A DNA stretch of 64,000 bases, taken from assembly GCA_046351415.1 (NCBI GenBank), contig JAXLYO010000001.1, forward strand, positions 620,001 through 684,000, read 5' to 3'. Both the position numbers and the translations under genes were made by a program. Shown piece after piece: positions 1-8,288 of the stretch. This DNA comes from JABFRG01 sp046351415. GTDB lineage: Bacteria; Myxococcota_A; Polyangia; Polyangiales; Polyangiaceae. Positions within the stretch are counted from its first letter, which is position 1, and each line of letters begins with the position of its first letter. Below the pieces are notes generated by a model. The model saw nothing but the letters and a program-made list of their open reading frames with translations. It did not search any database and was not told where the DNA came from.

Positions 1-1320
1 GTCCGGCGCGCACACGACGAGGGCCACGACGTCGGCACACACACGTATACGCACAGCACCAGGTTCCACTTTGGCAGTCGCTCGTTCGTCTTTCACGAAG
101 TCGAGCGAGCGATAGACGCCGTAAGGAATATTCTCGGCAAAACTCCCCTCTTCTTCCGAACGCCCCAAGGGCTACGCTCACCACTCGCGACGCGCGTTCT
201 CCGAAGCTACCGAGGCTTGACGTGCTTCACATGGACGCGACGCGCGAAAGATTCACTCGACACGACGGAAGCACGCATCGTCGAGCGGCTTTTCCCGCAT
301 TTGCAATCCGGAGCCATTCTCACACTTCACGACGGAAGAGGTCTTCTCGGTGGAGACGACCGCGAGCCAACCCTTGCAGCGGTGAGACGCGTCCTCGACG
401 AGTGCGCCGCGCGAAACCTCGCCTGCACTCCGCTGAGCACGCTGCTCGACCGGAGCGCATACGGAACGTTGTCGTACGTGGGGTCGGAATACGGCACCGC
501 TCTGCATCGTTCCCGATACCCGCTGAGGTACCGCCTGCCGGCCCCCCTCTACCCGCTCGTGCGCATCGTCCGCGCGCTCGCTTGCGGCAGCGCATTCGTG
601 CTCTTTTGGGTCGGGGCTGTCGTCTTCGCGTGGGTCGCGCTGCCCATCGCGTGGCTGCTTGGTGGTTCACCCGAGCAGCGGCTGCGCCGTAACCAGCGCA
701 TGCTGCGCCAATGTTTCAAGGTTTTCCACGGCTACATGCGCCTGTTCCGCCTCATGGATTCGCGAGCCTTGGAGCCACTGCCTGCGCGTCCGATTGGTTC
801 GAACAGAGGGCGCTTGCTCATCGCCAACCACACGACGCTCGTCGATATGACGGCGATCGTAGCGAGCTATCCCGACGTCGTTTGCGTCGCCAAGCCCGGC
901 TACGTCGAAAACCTCTGGACCGGACGTCTGCTCCGCGCTTGCGGATTCGTATCGGCCGGGCGCACGTCGGAAGAGCATCAAGCCATGCTCGATGCATGCG
1001 AGCGGAACCTGGAGCGCGGCTTCGATGTCCTCGTTTTTCCCGAAGGAACCCGGTCGACTCCGGGTAGCCTGCACCCTTTCCGGCGCGGTGCCTTCGAAGT
1101 CGCGTGCCGCTCCAAAGCCGATGCCATTCTGCTCCAGCTTCGAGCCGACCCCTCCGCGCTCACCAAGGACCTGCCTTTCTGGAGCTTTCCCGATACGCGC
1201 GTCGCTCACACGATTGCAGTGCTCCAGGTGGTCAGTCCGGAAACTTTCGGCTATAAGAGCCGCACGATGTGTCGCGCTGTCGAGCTTATCTTCCGTGAAA
1301 AGTTGGGGTTTTCTTCATGA
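1..1320 (+). CDS. Polysaccharide deacetylase / PlsC-type acyltransferase fusion (5' end outside window)
   Basis: The frame is open from base 1, so the gene begins upstream and the apparent TTG start at 217 is not real. The first part carries NodB-type deacetylase motifs: GTHTYTHS (bases 34-57, metal-binding histidines), FRTPQG (154-171) and LTLHDG (319-336). Two hydrophobic stretches (about 540-670) follow. Then comes a lysophospholipid acyltransferase domain with NHTTLVD (826-846, catalytic His/Asp) and FPEGTR (1036-1053). Fusing a deacetylase to an acyltransferase suggests envelope glycan or lipid tailoring at the membrane; the substrate is not visible. It overlaps the acyl carrier protein gene by ATGA, so the two are probably translationally coupled and the acyl donor may be that carrier. 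The following genes make an aryl-polyene-like locus the best context. Confidence 0.85.
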   Translation, partial: VRRAHDEGHDVGTHTYTHSTRFHFGSRSFVFHEVERAIDAVRNILGKTPLFFRTPQGLRSPLATRVLRSYRGLTCFTWTRRAKDSLDTTEARIVERLFPHLQSGAILTLHDGRGLLGGDDREPTLAAVRRVLDECAARNLACTPLSTLLDRSAYGTLSYVGSEYGTALHRSRYPLRYRLPAPLYPLVRIVRALACGSAFVLFWVGAVVFAWVALPIAWLLGGSPEQRLRRNQRMLRQCFKVFHGYMRLFRLMDSRALEPLPARPIGSNRGRLLIANHTTLVDMTAIVASYPDVVCVAKPGYVENLWTGRLLRACGFVSAGRTSEEHQAMLDACERNLERGFDVLVFPEGTRSTPGSLHPFRRGAFEVACRSKADAILLQLRADPSALTKDLPFWSFPDTRVAHTIAVLQVVSPETFGYKSRTMCRAVELIFREKLGFSS

Positions 1321-1574
1321 CGCTCGAACAGGAGCTCCAGCAGCTCATCGTCGAAGCTCTGCAACTCGAAGACGTCACGCCCGAATCCATCGACCTCGAT
1401 GGCGAGCTCTTCGGTAGCGGTCTCGGCCTCGACTCGATCGACGTTCTCGAATTGGCGACGGCCATCGAGCGAAAGTACGGCGTAAAACTGACGCAGGAAA
1501 CGCCCGAAGTGCGTGCCGCCTTTCGCTCGGTCAACACCCTGGCGGCGTTCGTACGAACGCATCGAAAGCCTTGA
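1317..1574 (+). CDS. Acyl carrier protein
   Basis: An 85-residue four-helix carrier protein. The motif GLDSIDVLEL contains the serine that receives 4'-phosphopantetheine, and the length is normal for the family. It overlaps the upstream acyltransferase (ATGA) and the downstream LolA-like gene (TTGA). In this operon it would carry the growing acyl or polyene chain in the cytoplasm and not serve general fatty-acid synthesis; this is inferred from the neighbours. Confidence 0.92.
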   Translation: MTLEQELQQLIVEALQLEDVTPESIDLDGELFGSGLGLDSIDVLELATAIERKYGVKLTQETPEVRAAFRSVNTLAAFVRTHRKP

Positions 1575-2254
1575 AGCGCTTCTCGCTCGCGCCGCTCGCC
1601 CTCGTGGCGCTCTTCGGTGCAAGCAGCTCCTCCATCGCGCACGCCGGGGCAAGCGATTCGCCGCCGGCCGATCTCCTCTCGAGCGCCGAAGCCGACACTG
1701 CGACTCTGGACCGCGTTTTCGCATCCTTCCGCAGCGTGCAGAATTTCGAAGCCTCCTTCCATGAGGAGAAGAAGCTCACACTGCTGGCCAAACCGCTTCG
1801 CAGCGAGGGCGTCGTCTACTTCGAACGCACACGCGGTCTTGCCAGGCACACGAAGGCACCGAAGCCCCAGAAGGTCCTCCTGACCGAGTCGACGCTCAAG
1901 GTCTGGAACGGGACGACGACCGAAGACGTGAAGCTCGATCAGTCACGCGAGCTTTCTGCCCTGGCGCTGTCGTTCCCGCGCGTCCTTCGTGGCGACCGCG
2001 CAGGGCTCGCGAACACCTTCACGCTCAAGTTACAGGGAACCGATTCCGGCTTCTGGGCACTCACGCTCGTTCCTAAAGACGCATCTCTCCTGCGCATGCT
2101 GAACACGATCACGGTCGTTGGAGAGCGCGATGGCGTGCGATCCATTACCGTCGTCGAATCGAATGGCGACAAGTCGACGACGACGTTCACCGATGTTCGG
2201 AAGAACGTGACAAAGCCGGCCGCCGACGTCGAAGCACTCTTTCGGCTTCCTTGA
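1571..2254 (+). CDS. LolA-like outer-membrane lipoprotein carrier protein
   Basis: A 227-residue periplasmic protein starting at a TTG that overlaps the stop of the carrier protein gene; no better start lies nearby. Residues 1-25 form a signal peptide ending near AHA. The mature part has the LolA pattern: 'VFASFRSVQNFEASFHEEK' near residue 50, then alternating beta strands through 'GVVYFERT' and 'STTTFTDVRKN'. LolA folds carry lipid in a hydrophobic half-barrel. LolA-like proteins paired with MMPL exporters are typical of aryl-polyene and related lipid loci, so the cargo is more likely the pigment lipid than ordinary lipoproteins (inference). Confidence 0.8.
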   Translation: MKRFSLAPLALVALFGASSSSIAHAGASDSPPADLLSSAEADTATLDRVFASFRSVQNFEASFHEEKKLTLLAKPLRSEGVVYFERTRGLARHTKAPKPQKVLLTESTLKVWNGTTTEDVKLDQSRELSALALSFPRVLRGDRAGLANTFTLKLQGTDSGFWALTLVPKDASLLRMLNTITVVGERDGVRSITVVESNGDKSTTTFTDVRKNVTKPAADVEALFRLP

Positions 2255-4599
2255 TGAAGTCGCGCTGGCTGGCTTCGGCAACCATCGCGCTCTGCTCACT
2301 TCTCTTTCTCTTGGTCGCTCCGCGGCTGTCGTTCACGACGTCGATAACCCGTTTTCTGCCGACAGATGGCGACAGCGCAGGCCGGCGCTCGGAAGCTATC
2401 GCATCCGCGCTCGCGAACGGTGACACGGCGCAAACACTCGTCGTGGACTTGACGGCGGACTCCGCGGCGCTCGCGCGCGTGGCCAGTCGGTTCCATACGT
2501 TTCTTCGCGAACATCCTCGCGTCCGGACGGTGACGAGCGCAGGGACCGAGAGCGAACGGGAGCAAATCGCAGCGTTCATCGTGAAGCAGGCCCCCTGGAC
2601 CTTCCTCGCGCCTCACGACTTCGACGAAAAGGCGCTTCGTGCGCGGTTGCTCGCATTGAAGGACCACCTCGCGGCTCCGGACAGCGCGCTCTATAGTCGA
2701 GCGGCACCACGTGACCCTCTCGGAGGGACGTGGGAAGCCGTTCACGCCCTCGAGAAGCTCGCTGACCCGTCGACCGTCGCACGTGAAGGCATTCTCTACA
2801 GTGCCGACGAGCGGCATGCGTTCTTCTTCGTGACCACGAAGGCGTCCGCTTTCGACGCTCCCGAACAGCGCCGCTTCCTCGCAGACCTCCAGCAGTGGAA
2901 GGCCGCGCAGACCGAGGCCCCCTCCTTGGCGTTCGCAGGTGCCGCTCCCTTCGCCGTCGCGTCCGAGGCGCAGATACAGCACGACATTCAGCATATCGGC
3001 ATATGGTCCACCGTTGGCATTCTCTTGCTCTTCGCACTGCTCTTTCGGTCGCTGCGACTCATCGTGCTCGCCCTCGTACCGATGGCTGCGGGCTGCGTGG
3101 GCGGCCTTGTCGCATGTCACTTCGCCTTCGGATCCGTCCATGGCATCACGCTCGCATTCGGCACGTCTCTGCTCGGCGTCGGTATCGACTACGCCGAGCA
3201 CTACTACGCACACTTCGCGTTGCTCCCGGAGGACGGCCCCTTTCGCGCGATGAAGAGCGTATGGCGCAGCATTGCGCTCGGTGGATTCACGACCATTCTC
3301 GGGCTCTCCGGCCTTCTGTTCTCGGGCAGCCACGGTCTCGAAGAGATGGCCGTCTTTTCCGCGGCGTCGGTCATGACCGCCTTCTTCGCGACGGTGTTTC
3401 TCGTTCCGCCATTCATGCCACGGAGCTATCGAAAGCCACCCCTTCTCGCAGCGCTCTACAGCCGGGCTACCGTGGTCGTTCGGAGCATGATTCGTCTGGG
3501 GCGAAGCGGCTGGGTCCGGTTCGTACTCGTCGCATCACTCGCCTCGTTCGTCGCACTCGGGGCGCTGCGGACACGCTTCACCGACGAAGTCGATCTGTTG
3601 CTCGACCCTCGCGGGGCCCATGTCGTCGAGGACAAACTGGTCCGCGCCCGACTCCAATCACAGACGAGCGACGCCGTCGCGGTCCTCATCGCGGAGGAGG
3701 CAACCTTTGCCGAACGGCTTTCCGAGCTCACGGCCGAGCTCGAGCAGGCCCGCGAACGCGGCCTCCTGCGCGCCTTTCCGAAGGTAGACTCGCTGCTGCC
3801 GAGCCAAAGGCGCCAAGACGAATCCCGCGCGCGCGCCATCGCTTCGGAACCTGCGATTCGCGGTGCCCTCGCGGAGCTCGATTTCGAGCCAAGCGCTTTC
3901 GAACCCTATTTTCGGGCGCTGAGAACGGAGGCCTCCTCGCTCACGGTCGCCGACCTCATGGCCTCGCCCCTCCGCCAACTCGTCCACATCGAACAGAAGC
4001 AGCTGCCAGGAGGCGCGAAGGGATACATGCTCGTCCTGCCACTCGGTGGCGTCGAGAACGTGAACGCGCTCCAAGCCGGAGTGAAGAGCGCGTTCGTCGT
4101 CGAGCCTCGGCGAGAACTCGTCACGGTCTTCCGGAACGTGCGCGCCCAAATGACGTGGGCAAGCGCGCTCGGGCTCATCGCAATTTTCCTCGTCCTCGGG
4201 CTTCGCTATCGCAGCGCACGGCTCGCCCTCGCCGCGTCCCTTCCCGCAGCGGTCGCAGCCGGCCTCACCATGGCGATATTTGCCGTGGCCCATGTCCCGT
4301 TGAACATCCTCCATTTGGTGGCGCTGCTCCTCGTCCTCGGCATGGGGGTCGACTACGGCGTCTTCCTCGTCGACAAGACACAGAGCACGACGGAGGCTGC
4401 ACGTTCACTCGTCAGCATCTTGACGGCGTCGCTCACCACGATTCTCTCGTTCGGGCTTCTGGCGTTCAGCGAGAACCCTGGTCTCTCGGCTCTCGGTCGC
4501 ACGGTTGCGCTCGGCGTACTCGGGTCGCTCGTCTTGTCTCCGCTCGCGATTGCGGCCTTTCGCGTCGAACTGAAAGACGATAGCGAGGATGCCACATGA
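2254..4599 (+). CDS. MMPL/RND-family exporter
   Basis: A 781-residue inner-membrane exporter. The ATG at 2254 overlaps the upstream stop (TGATG) and is preferred to the TTG three bases earlier. The layout is that of a two-fold RND transporter: helix 1, a periplasmic domain to about residue 250, five helices (about 255-390) containing GVGIDYAEHYYAH, a second periplasmic domain (about 430-620), then a second helix bundle with GMGVDYGVFLVDK. The conserved GxDY segments are the family's proton-relay region. It is flanked by the LolA-like and DUF3261 genes and would hand an acylated product across the inner membrane. Confidence 0.88.
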   Translation: MKSRWLASATIALCSLLFLLVAPRLSFTTSITRFLPTDGDSAGRRSEAIASALANGDTAQTLVVDLTADSAALARVASRFHTFLREHPRVRTVTSAGTESEREQIAAFIVKQAPWTFLAPHDFDEKALRARLLALKDHLAAPDSALYSRAAPRDPLGGTWEAVHALEKLADPSTVAREGILYSADERHAFFFVTTKASAFDAPEQRRFLADLQQWKAAQTEAPSLAFAGAAPFAVASEAQIQHDIQHIGIWSTVGILLLFALLFRSLRLIVLALVPMAAGCVGGLVACHFAFGSVHGITLAFGTSLLGVGIDYAEHYYAHFALLPEDGPFRAMKSVWRSIALGGFTTILGLSGLLFSGSHGLEEMAVFSAASVMTAFFATVFLVPPFMPRSYRKPPLLAALYSRATVVVRSMIRLGRSGWVRFVLVASLASFVALGALRTRFTDEVDLLLDPRGAHVVEDKLVRARLQSQTSDAVAVLIAEEATFAERLSELTAELEQARERGLLRAFPKVDSLLPSQRRQDESRARAIASEPAIRGALAELDFEPSAFEPYFRALRTEASSLTVADLMASPLRQLVHIEQKQLPGGAKGYMLVLPLGGVENVNALQAGVKSAFVVEPRRELVTVFRNVRAQMTWASALGLIAIFLVLGLRYRSARLALAASLPAAVAAGLTMAIFAVAHVPLNILHLVALLLVLGMGVDYGVFLVDKTQSTTEAARSLVSILTASLTTILSFGLLAFSENPGLSALGRTVALGVLGSLVLSPLAIAAFRVELKDDSEDAT

Positions 4600-5273
4600 C
4601 CCTGCGGCACCCACTCCGTACGAAGCCCTTGGCACGGGCCTCCTTGGCCTTGGCGGTGTCCTTGCTCGCTGCGTGTCATCCCGCACGCGCTCCGGGGCCG
4701 CTCGCCGCTGACGCATCGACCTACCCGTTCACGCTCCTTTCGCCTGCTCTTTCCAAGCACGACTTCATGGTTCGCCAGAACGTGACCATCGCCATCGACG
4801 CACAAGGCGAAGTCCATCGCGGCAACATGGACGTCGTCTTGCAAAAACAGGGAGACGCGCTTCTCATCGTGGGCCTCGGCCCGATGAACACGCGCGCGTT
4901 CGTCGTCGAGTACAAGGACGGCAACGTGCGTTACGAGCGCACGAGCCCCGCTTTCCCCGACCTTCCGATTGCGCCGCGCGCACTCGTCGTCGACATCGAG
5001 CGGGTCTACTTCGCGATCCTACCTGCGCCTCCCGACGGATACAGCGGCACGCTCAGCGGCGTGATCAACGACGAGCACGTCACGGAGAGGTGGGCCGGCG
5101 GCTCTCTCCAGCGAAGAACGTTCTCACGAAGAGGCTTCCGTGCCCCCATCGTCATCGACTTCGGACCGGGGTACACGACGAAGAAGGCCGACCCGCATCG
5201 CATCGTGCTCCGCAACCCCTGGCTGGGCTACGAAGCCACGATTGCCGGCGACGACGCCGAAACGCTAGACTGA
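4596..5273 (+). CDS. DUF3261-type lipoprotein
   Basis: A 225-residue lipoprotein beginning at an ATG that overlaps the exporter stop (ATGA). The signal peptide ends in VSLLAAC, giving lipidated Cys27. The mature part is beta-rich and resembles DUF3261 proteins, which accompany MMPL exporters and LolA-like carriers in aryl-polyene gene clusters. A role as an outer-membrane acceptor that completes the export route is an inference. It is the last gene of the overlapping series; a promoter for the next gene sits inside its 3' end. Confidence 0.75.
   Translation: MTLRHPLRTKPLARASLALAVSLLAACHPARAPGPLAADASTYPFTLLSPALSKHDFMVRQNVTIAIDAQGEVHRGNMDVVLQKQGDALLIVGLGPMNTRAFVVEYKDGNVRYERTSPAFPDLPIAPRALVVDIERVYFAILPAPPDGYSGTLSGVINDEHVTERWAGGSLQRRTFSRRGFRAPIVIDFGPGYTTKKADPHRIVLRNPWLGYEATIAGDDAETLD
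5242..5271 (+). promoter_or_regulatory. Predicted promoter for the alpha/beta hydrolase gene
   Basis: TTGCCG and TAGACT are separated by 18 bases and lie inside the 3' end of the DUF3261 gene. The -10 box ends six bases before the GTG start at 5278, so transcription would begin at or next to the start codon. No ribosome site is visible. This fits a leaderless message. Confidence 0.45.
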
Positions 5274-5277
5274 CGTC

Positions 5278-5898
5278 GTGCCCGCTACTCTCGTTCATGG
5301 CGACCCCGCCTCGAAGGCGACGTTCTTGTTCGCACACGGTGCCGGTGCAGCCATGGACAGCGACTGGATGAACGACGTCGCGTCGGCACTCGCGAAGGAA
5401 GGCGTGCGTGTCGTGCGCTTCGAGTTTCCTTACATGGAAGCAAGGCGCTCGGGAAAGAACAGACCCCCGGACCGATTGTCTCTGCTCCTCGCAACCTATC
5501 GGGACATGTACGAAAAGGAGGCCGTCGCGGGGCGACGCGTCTTCATCGGAGGCAAGTCGATGGGCGGTCGCATCGCGAGCATGATCGCAGACGAAGTCTC
5601 GGCGGGGGGCGTCGTATGCTTCGGCTACCCGTTCATTCCCGTCGGCAAGAACGAGATCCCGGACGACCGTGTCGCGCACTTGCTGACGCTGAGGACGCCT
5701 GCGCTCATTTTGCAGGGAACGCGCGACCCATTCGGAACGCAGAGCGACATCGCGTCGCTCCACTTGCGCCCGCGCATCGTCTGGATTCCGGATGGAGATC
5801 ATGACCTGAAGCCCCGGGTGAAGAGCGGCTTCACCCACGCAGCACACTTGGCCACGGCCGCCGAGACCGCGGCGCGCTTCATGCTCGACTTGGCCTGA
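5278..5898 (+). CDS. Alpha/beta-fold hydrolase (KANL3/Tex30-like)
   Basis: A 206-residue cytoplasmic hydrolase. The triad is visible as Ser94 in GGKSMGGR, Asp150 in GTRDPFG and His175 in GDHDLK, with an oxyanion-type AHGAG near residue 20. Small single-domain hydrolases of this family act on esters or act as dienelactone-hydrolase relatives; the substrate cannot be told. The GTG start is chosen because no upstream start exists after the DUF3261 stop. Three bases separate it from the next gene, so the two probably share a message. Confidence 0.8.
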   Translation: MPATLVHGDPASKATFLFAHGAGAAMDSDWMNDVASALAKEGVRVVRFEFPYMEARRSGKNRPPDRLSLLLATYRDMYEKEAVAGRRVFIGGKSMGGRIASMIADEVSAGGVVCFGYPFIPVGKNEIPDDRVAHLLTLRTPALILQGTRDPFGTQSDIASLHLRPRIVWIPDGDHDLKPRVKSGFTHAAHLATAAETAARFMLDLA

Positions 5899-5900
5899 CC

Positions 5901-6527
5901 ATGGGCGCACGTCTTCTCGTCTACGACGCGACGCGGCCGCCCGGAGAGTTCTGGCTACGCACGGCCTGGGCCACGGGGGCACGGGTGTACCAAAGCCTTG
6001 GTCGGGTCGATGCTTCGTTCGGTGCCCGCGATTGGGACGGCGCGCTCGCCTGGCTGTGTGCCTACCGCGGCGAAGACGGCGACGACGGCGCCATCGACGA
6101 AATACAATACTGGGGGCACGGCAAGTGGGGAAAGGTGTACATTGCAAATGACGTCCTCTCCTTGGCTTCGTTCGGGCGCGGCCATGTCCACGAGCAGGCA
6201 CTTCGGGTGCTGAAAGCGCGGCTCTCCCCCCGAGCCCTCCTTTGGTTCCGTACCTGTGAAACGTTCGGTGCCGACGCGGGTCAGGCCTTTGCAGAAGGAC
6301 TCACGGATGCCCTCGCGTGCAGAGCGGCAGGGCACAGCTTTGTCATCCACGCGCTCCAGAGCGGTCTTCATGGGCTCATGCCGGGAAGCCGCGCACACTG
6401 GGACCCCGCGGAAGGGCTCTCGAAGGGAACCGCGGCAGCGCCCGTGGCGGCGCTTTCTTCGACGCCAGGCGCCCCGAACACGCTTCACTTCATGAACGGG
6501 GTCGTGCCTCCCGCGTGGTTCGGCTGA
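5901..6527 (+). CDS. Uncharacterised protein with a caspase-like His/Cys pattern
   Basis: A 208-residue protein I do not recognise. Two hydrophobic blocks each end in a candidate catalytic residue: IQYWGHG gives His73 followed by Gly, and LLWFRTCE gives Cys119. This hydrophobic-block-His-Gly then hydrophobic-block-Cys arrangement, about 45 residues apart, is the signature of clan CD peptidases (caspase, gingipain and CHAT relatives) and also of DUF4347. No signal peptide or membrane helix is seen. It follows the hydrolase gene by two bases. Protease activity is an inference from the pattern only. Confidence 0.7.
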   Translation: MGARLLVYDATRPPGEFWLRTAWATGARVYQSLGRVDASFGARDWDGALAWLCAYRGEDGDDGAIDEIQYWGHGKWGKVYIANDVLSLASFGRGHVHEQALRVLKARLSPRALLWFRTCETFGADAGQAFAEGLTDALACRAAGHSFVIHALQSGLHGLMPGSRAHWDPAEGLSKGTAAAPVAALSSTPGAPNTLHFMNGVVPPAWFG

Positions 6528-6536
6528 CCTCTCCGT

Positions 6537-6905
6537 TCACGTGCCGAATTGACTGTCTGGGCGTTCGTTCAAGCAGTCGGGTTCGCCCCGCAGTGCCCAC
6601 AGTTTGTCCGGGTCGAAGTGCGGGTCGAAGATCGTGCGCCCTCGGTATTTGAACTTCTCGCGCGCCTCGTGCATGACGGCGGTTTGCGCAGCCTTCCATG
6701 CGGTTTCGACGATCTCGTTGCGACACATGTGGGGGCTGAGCATCCACTTTCGGCCAGACCAGCGGATGGGCGCGCCCGTAACGTTGTCGATTCCGTTCTC
6801 GACTTTGATTTGAAGGTAGAGACGGTCGTCGTCCTGCCCGAGGTAGAAGGTCCAATCTTCGTATTCGATCGTGGAAAGCAGCTTCGCAATCTCTTCTTTC
6901 GTCAT
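6537..6905 (-). CDS. Conserved hypothetical protein
   Basis: A 122-residue soluble protein with a good ribosome site (AAGGAAGG) upstream of its ATG. The segment RKWMLSPHMCRNEIVETA followed by EAREKFKYRG and a final DPHFD motif resembles a small family of unknown function that I recall from bacteria and phages. No catalytic motif is evident. It is transcribed towards the preceding gene and divergently from the lipoprotein gene at 6987. Confidence 0.75.
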   Translation of the reverse strand: MTKEEIAKLLSTIEYEDWTFYLGQDDDRLYLQIKVENGIDNVTGAPIRWSGRKWMLSPHMCRNEIVETAWKAAQTAVMHEAREKFKYRGRTIFDPHFDPDKLWALRGEPDCLNERPDSQFGT

Positions 6906-6973
6906 CGACGTGTCCTTCCTTGTCGCCGGTTTTCGCGGCCGTCCAATCCTACTTCAACCTTTGCGAATCATGT

Positions 6974-6979
6974 TAACCT
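6974..6979 (+). promoter_or_regulatory. Candidate -10 box immediately upstream of a start codon
   Basis: TAACCT lies seven bases before the ATG at 6987, inside the sequence GTTAACCTCG. The same ten bases at the same distance precede the adenylate cyclase start at 20870. No ribosome site is present. This fits a leaderless transcript; the -35 side is poor. Confidence 0.35.
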
Positions 6980-6986
6980 CGTGCCC

Positions 6987-7673
6987 ATGACGATCCGGAA
7001 GGTTGGAAGCTTCGCCACCGCGAGCCTGTTCGTGTTTTGCTCCATCGCAGCCTGCGCGAAGAAGGAAGCGCCTCCTCCTCCCGCGGATAACGCGCCGAGC
7101 GGCAAAGGTGTAGGCGGGCGCGCCGCCGCAGCCCTTCCCATCCCCACCGTAGCTACGGCCGAAGTTCTCACGCAGAACGATGCGGGAGCATTCGTGACGA
7201 AGAGTGCACGCGTCAACGGAACGCAGAGCCTCGAAGAAGCGCTCAAGGTCGCCAAGGAGGAGTTCCCTCTCGACGCGCAGAGCCGCAGCGCTGCGATTGT
7301 CGATTGGAGCGAAGAACGCTTGCGCTGGGCCGACGTCGACATGAAGAAGAATCAGACGTCGACGCTCCTCGCCCTCAAAGACCCGGAGGGCGCCTATGGA
7401 AAGCGAGCGTGCTTGACCGGAAAACTCACGACCATCACGGCAGTCCGCGATGCGGATGCTTCAGCGCTGCTCCACTTCAAGGCCGTCCTCGAAGGACCGG
7501 GTGAACGCTGGAACCTTTCTGCCGTCGGCGACACGGCGGAACTCGTCAAGGGCTCGACGGCGAAGTTTTGCGGCCTCGCCGTGCACGTCCGCACCCAGCG
7601 CGCGGATGGCGGCACGCTCGACACGCTCGACGTGGTCGGCATGTTCGACCTACCCGAAAACCGCAAACGCTGA
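6987..7673 (+). CDS. Lipoprotein of unknown function
   Basis: A 228-residue lipoprotein. The open frame extends upstream, but only the ATG at 6987 gives a proper signal peptide (ending CSIAAC, lipidated Cys23, then a charged KKE). A Pro/Ala-rich linker precedes a globular part with two repeated-looking segments, 'GKRACLTGKLTTITAV' and 'STAKFCGLAVHVRTQ', each with one cysteine. This suggests an OB-like or paired-strand fold with a possible disulphide. Function unknown. It ends ten bases from the convergent gene at 7683. Confidence 0.8.
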   Translation: MTIRKVGSFATASLFVFCSIAACAKKEAPPPPADNAPSGKGVGGRAAAALPIPTVATAEVLTQNDAGAFVTKSARVNGTQSLEEALKVAKEEFPLDAQSRSAAIVDWSEERLRWADVDMKKNQTSTLLALKDPEGAYGKRACLTGKLTTITAVRDADASALLHFKAVLEGPGERWNLSAVGDTAELVKGSTAKFCGLAVHVRTQRADGGTLDTLDVVGMFDLPENRKR

Positions 7674-7682
7674 GCGTTCGCC

Positions 7683-8288
7683 TCACTTCGCGGGCGCTTG
7701 CGCTTTCGTCTGACGAATGGAAGCCATGAACCGTGCGACGCCCGCCTCACTGACGGGCTTGTCGGCCTCTCGTGTCGTGACGACGGCGAAGGCGTCGGAA
7801 GGGCCCGACTCGCAAAGCCATGCAGTATGCACGCGCCTCTTGCCGTCGAGCGTCCCCTTCGTGATGATCTCGATGCCCTCCCAGGTGCCGAGCTTTCGTT
7901 TCTGCGGCGTGCTCTGCTCGGCGCCGACGAGCTCGACCGAAATGGCCTTTGCGAGTTCGATCACGCGCTCTTCGAGGCTCATGGGAGGGCCTTCCGCGCG
8001 TTTCAACTGAATGATCACGATCGTGGCGTCATCGATGGTCGCCGCAATGGAGGTCACGTCTTTGCGAACGGGCTCTGGCATGCTCGCCTCGAACGGCGAG
8101 AGCGCGTGCGTCGACCAGGTGGTCAGAGGCGCGGCGGAGGGAGCGGGCCGCGTCGTTTCGAACTTCGCGCTCGCATCCTCCTCGATGGGTTCCGGCGGCC
8201 CAGGGGGGCCATAAGCTTGCCGCGTGAAGTACGCGACGCCCGCTGCGAGGACGATCCCGACGAAACCGTAGACCTGACCCTTGTTCAT
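7683..8288 (-). CDS. Hypothetical membrane-anchored protein
   Basis: A 201-residue protein with one N-terminal membrane segment (residues 5-20), a Pro-rich linker, and a periplasmic domain of alternating strands and helices around 'DDATIVIIQLKRAEG' and 'LGTWEGIEIITKG'. No family recognised. Its ATG shares one base with the stop of the metalloprotease gene (TGATG), so it is co-translated with it. Confidence 0.72.
   Translation of the reverse strand: MNKGQVYGFVGIVLAAGVAYFTRQAYGPPGPPEPIEEDASAKFETTRPAPSAAPLTTWSTHALSPFEASMPEPVRKDVTSIAATIDDATIVIIQLKRAEGPPMSLEERVIELAKAISVELVGAEQSTPQKRKLGTWEGIEIITKGTLDGKRRVHTAWLCESGPSDAFAVVTTREADKPVSEAGVARFMASIRQTKAQAPAK

Noticed and set aside
217..270. TTG at 217 as start of the acyltransferase gene
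   Set aside because: The frame is open from base 1 and the upstream part encodes the deacetylase metal and RxPxG-type motifs, so the gene begins outside the window.
2895..4583. 562-codon frame on the + strand inside the MMPL gene
   Set aside because: Arg/His/Pro-rich shadow of the exporter in another frame.
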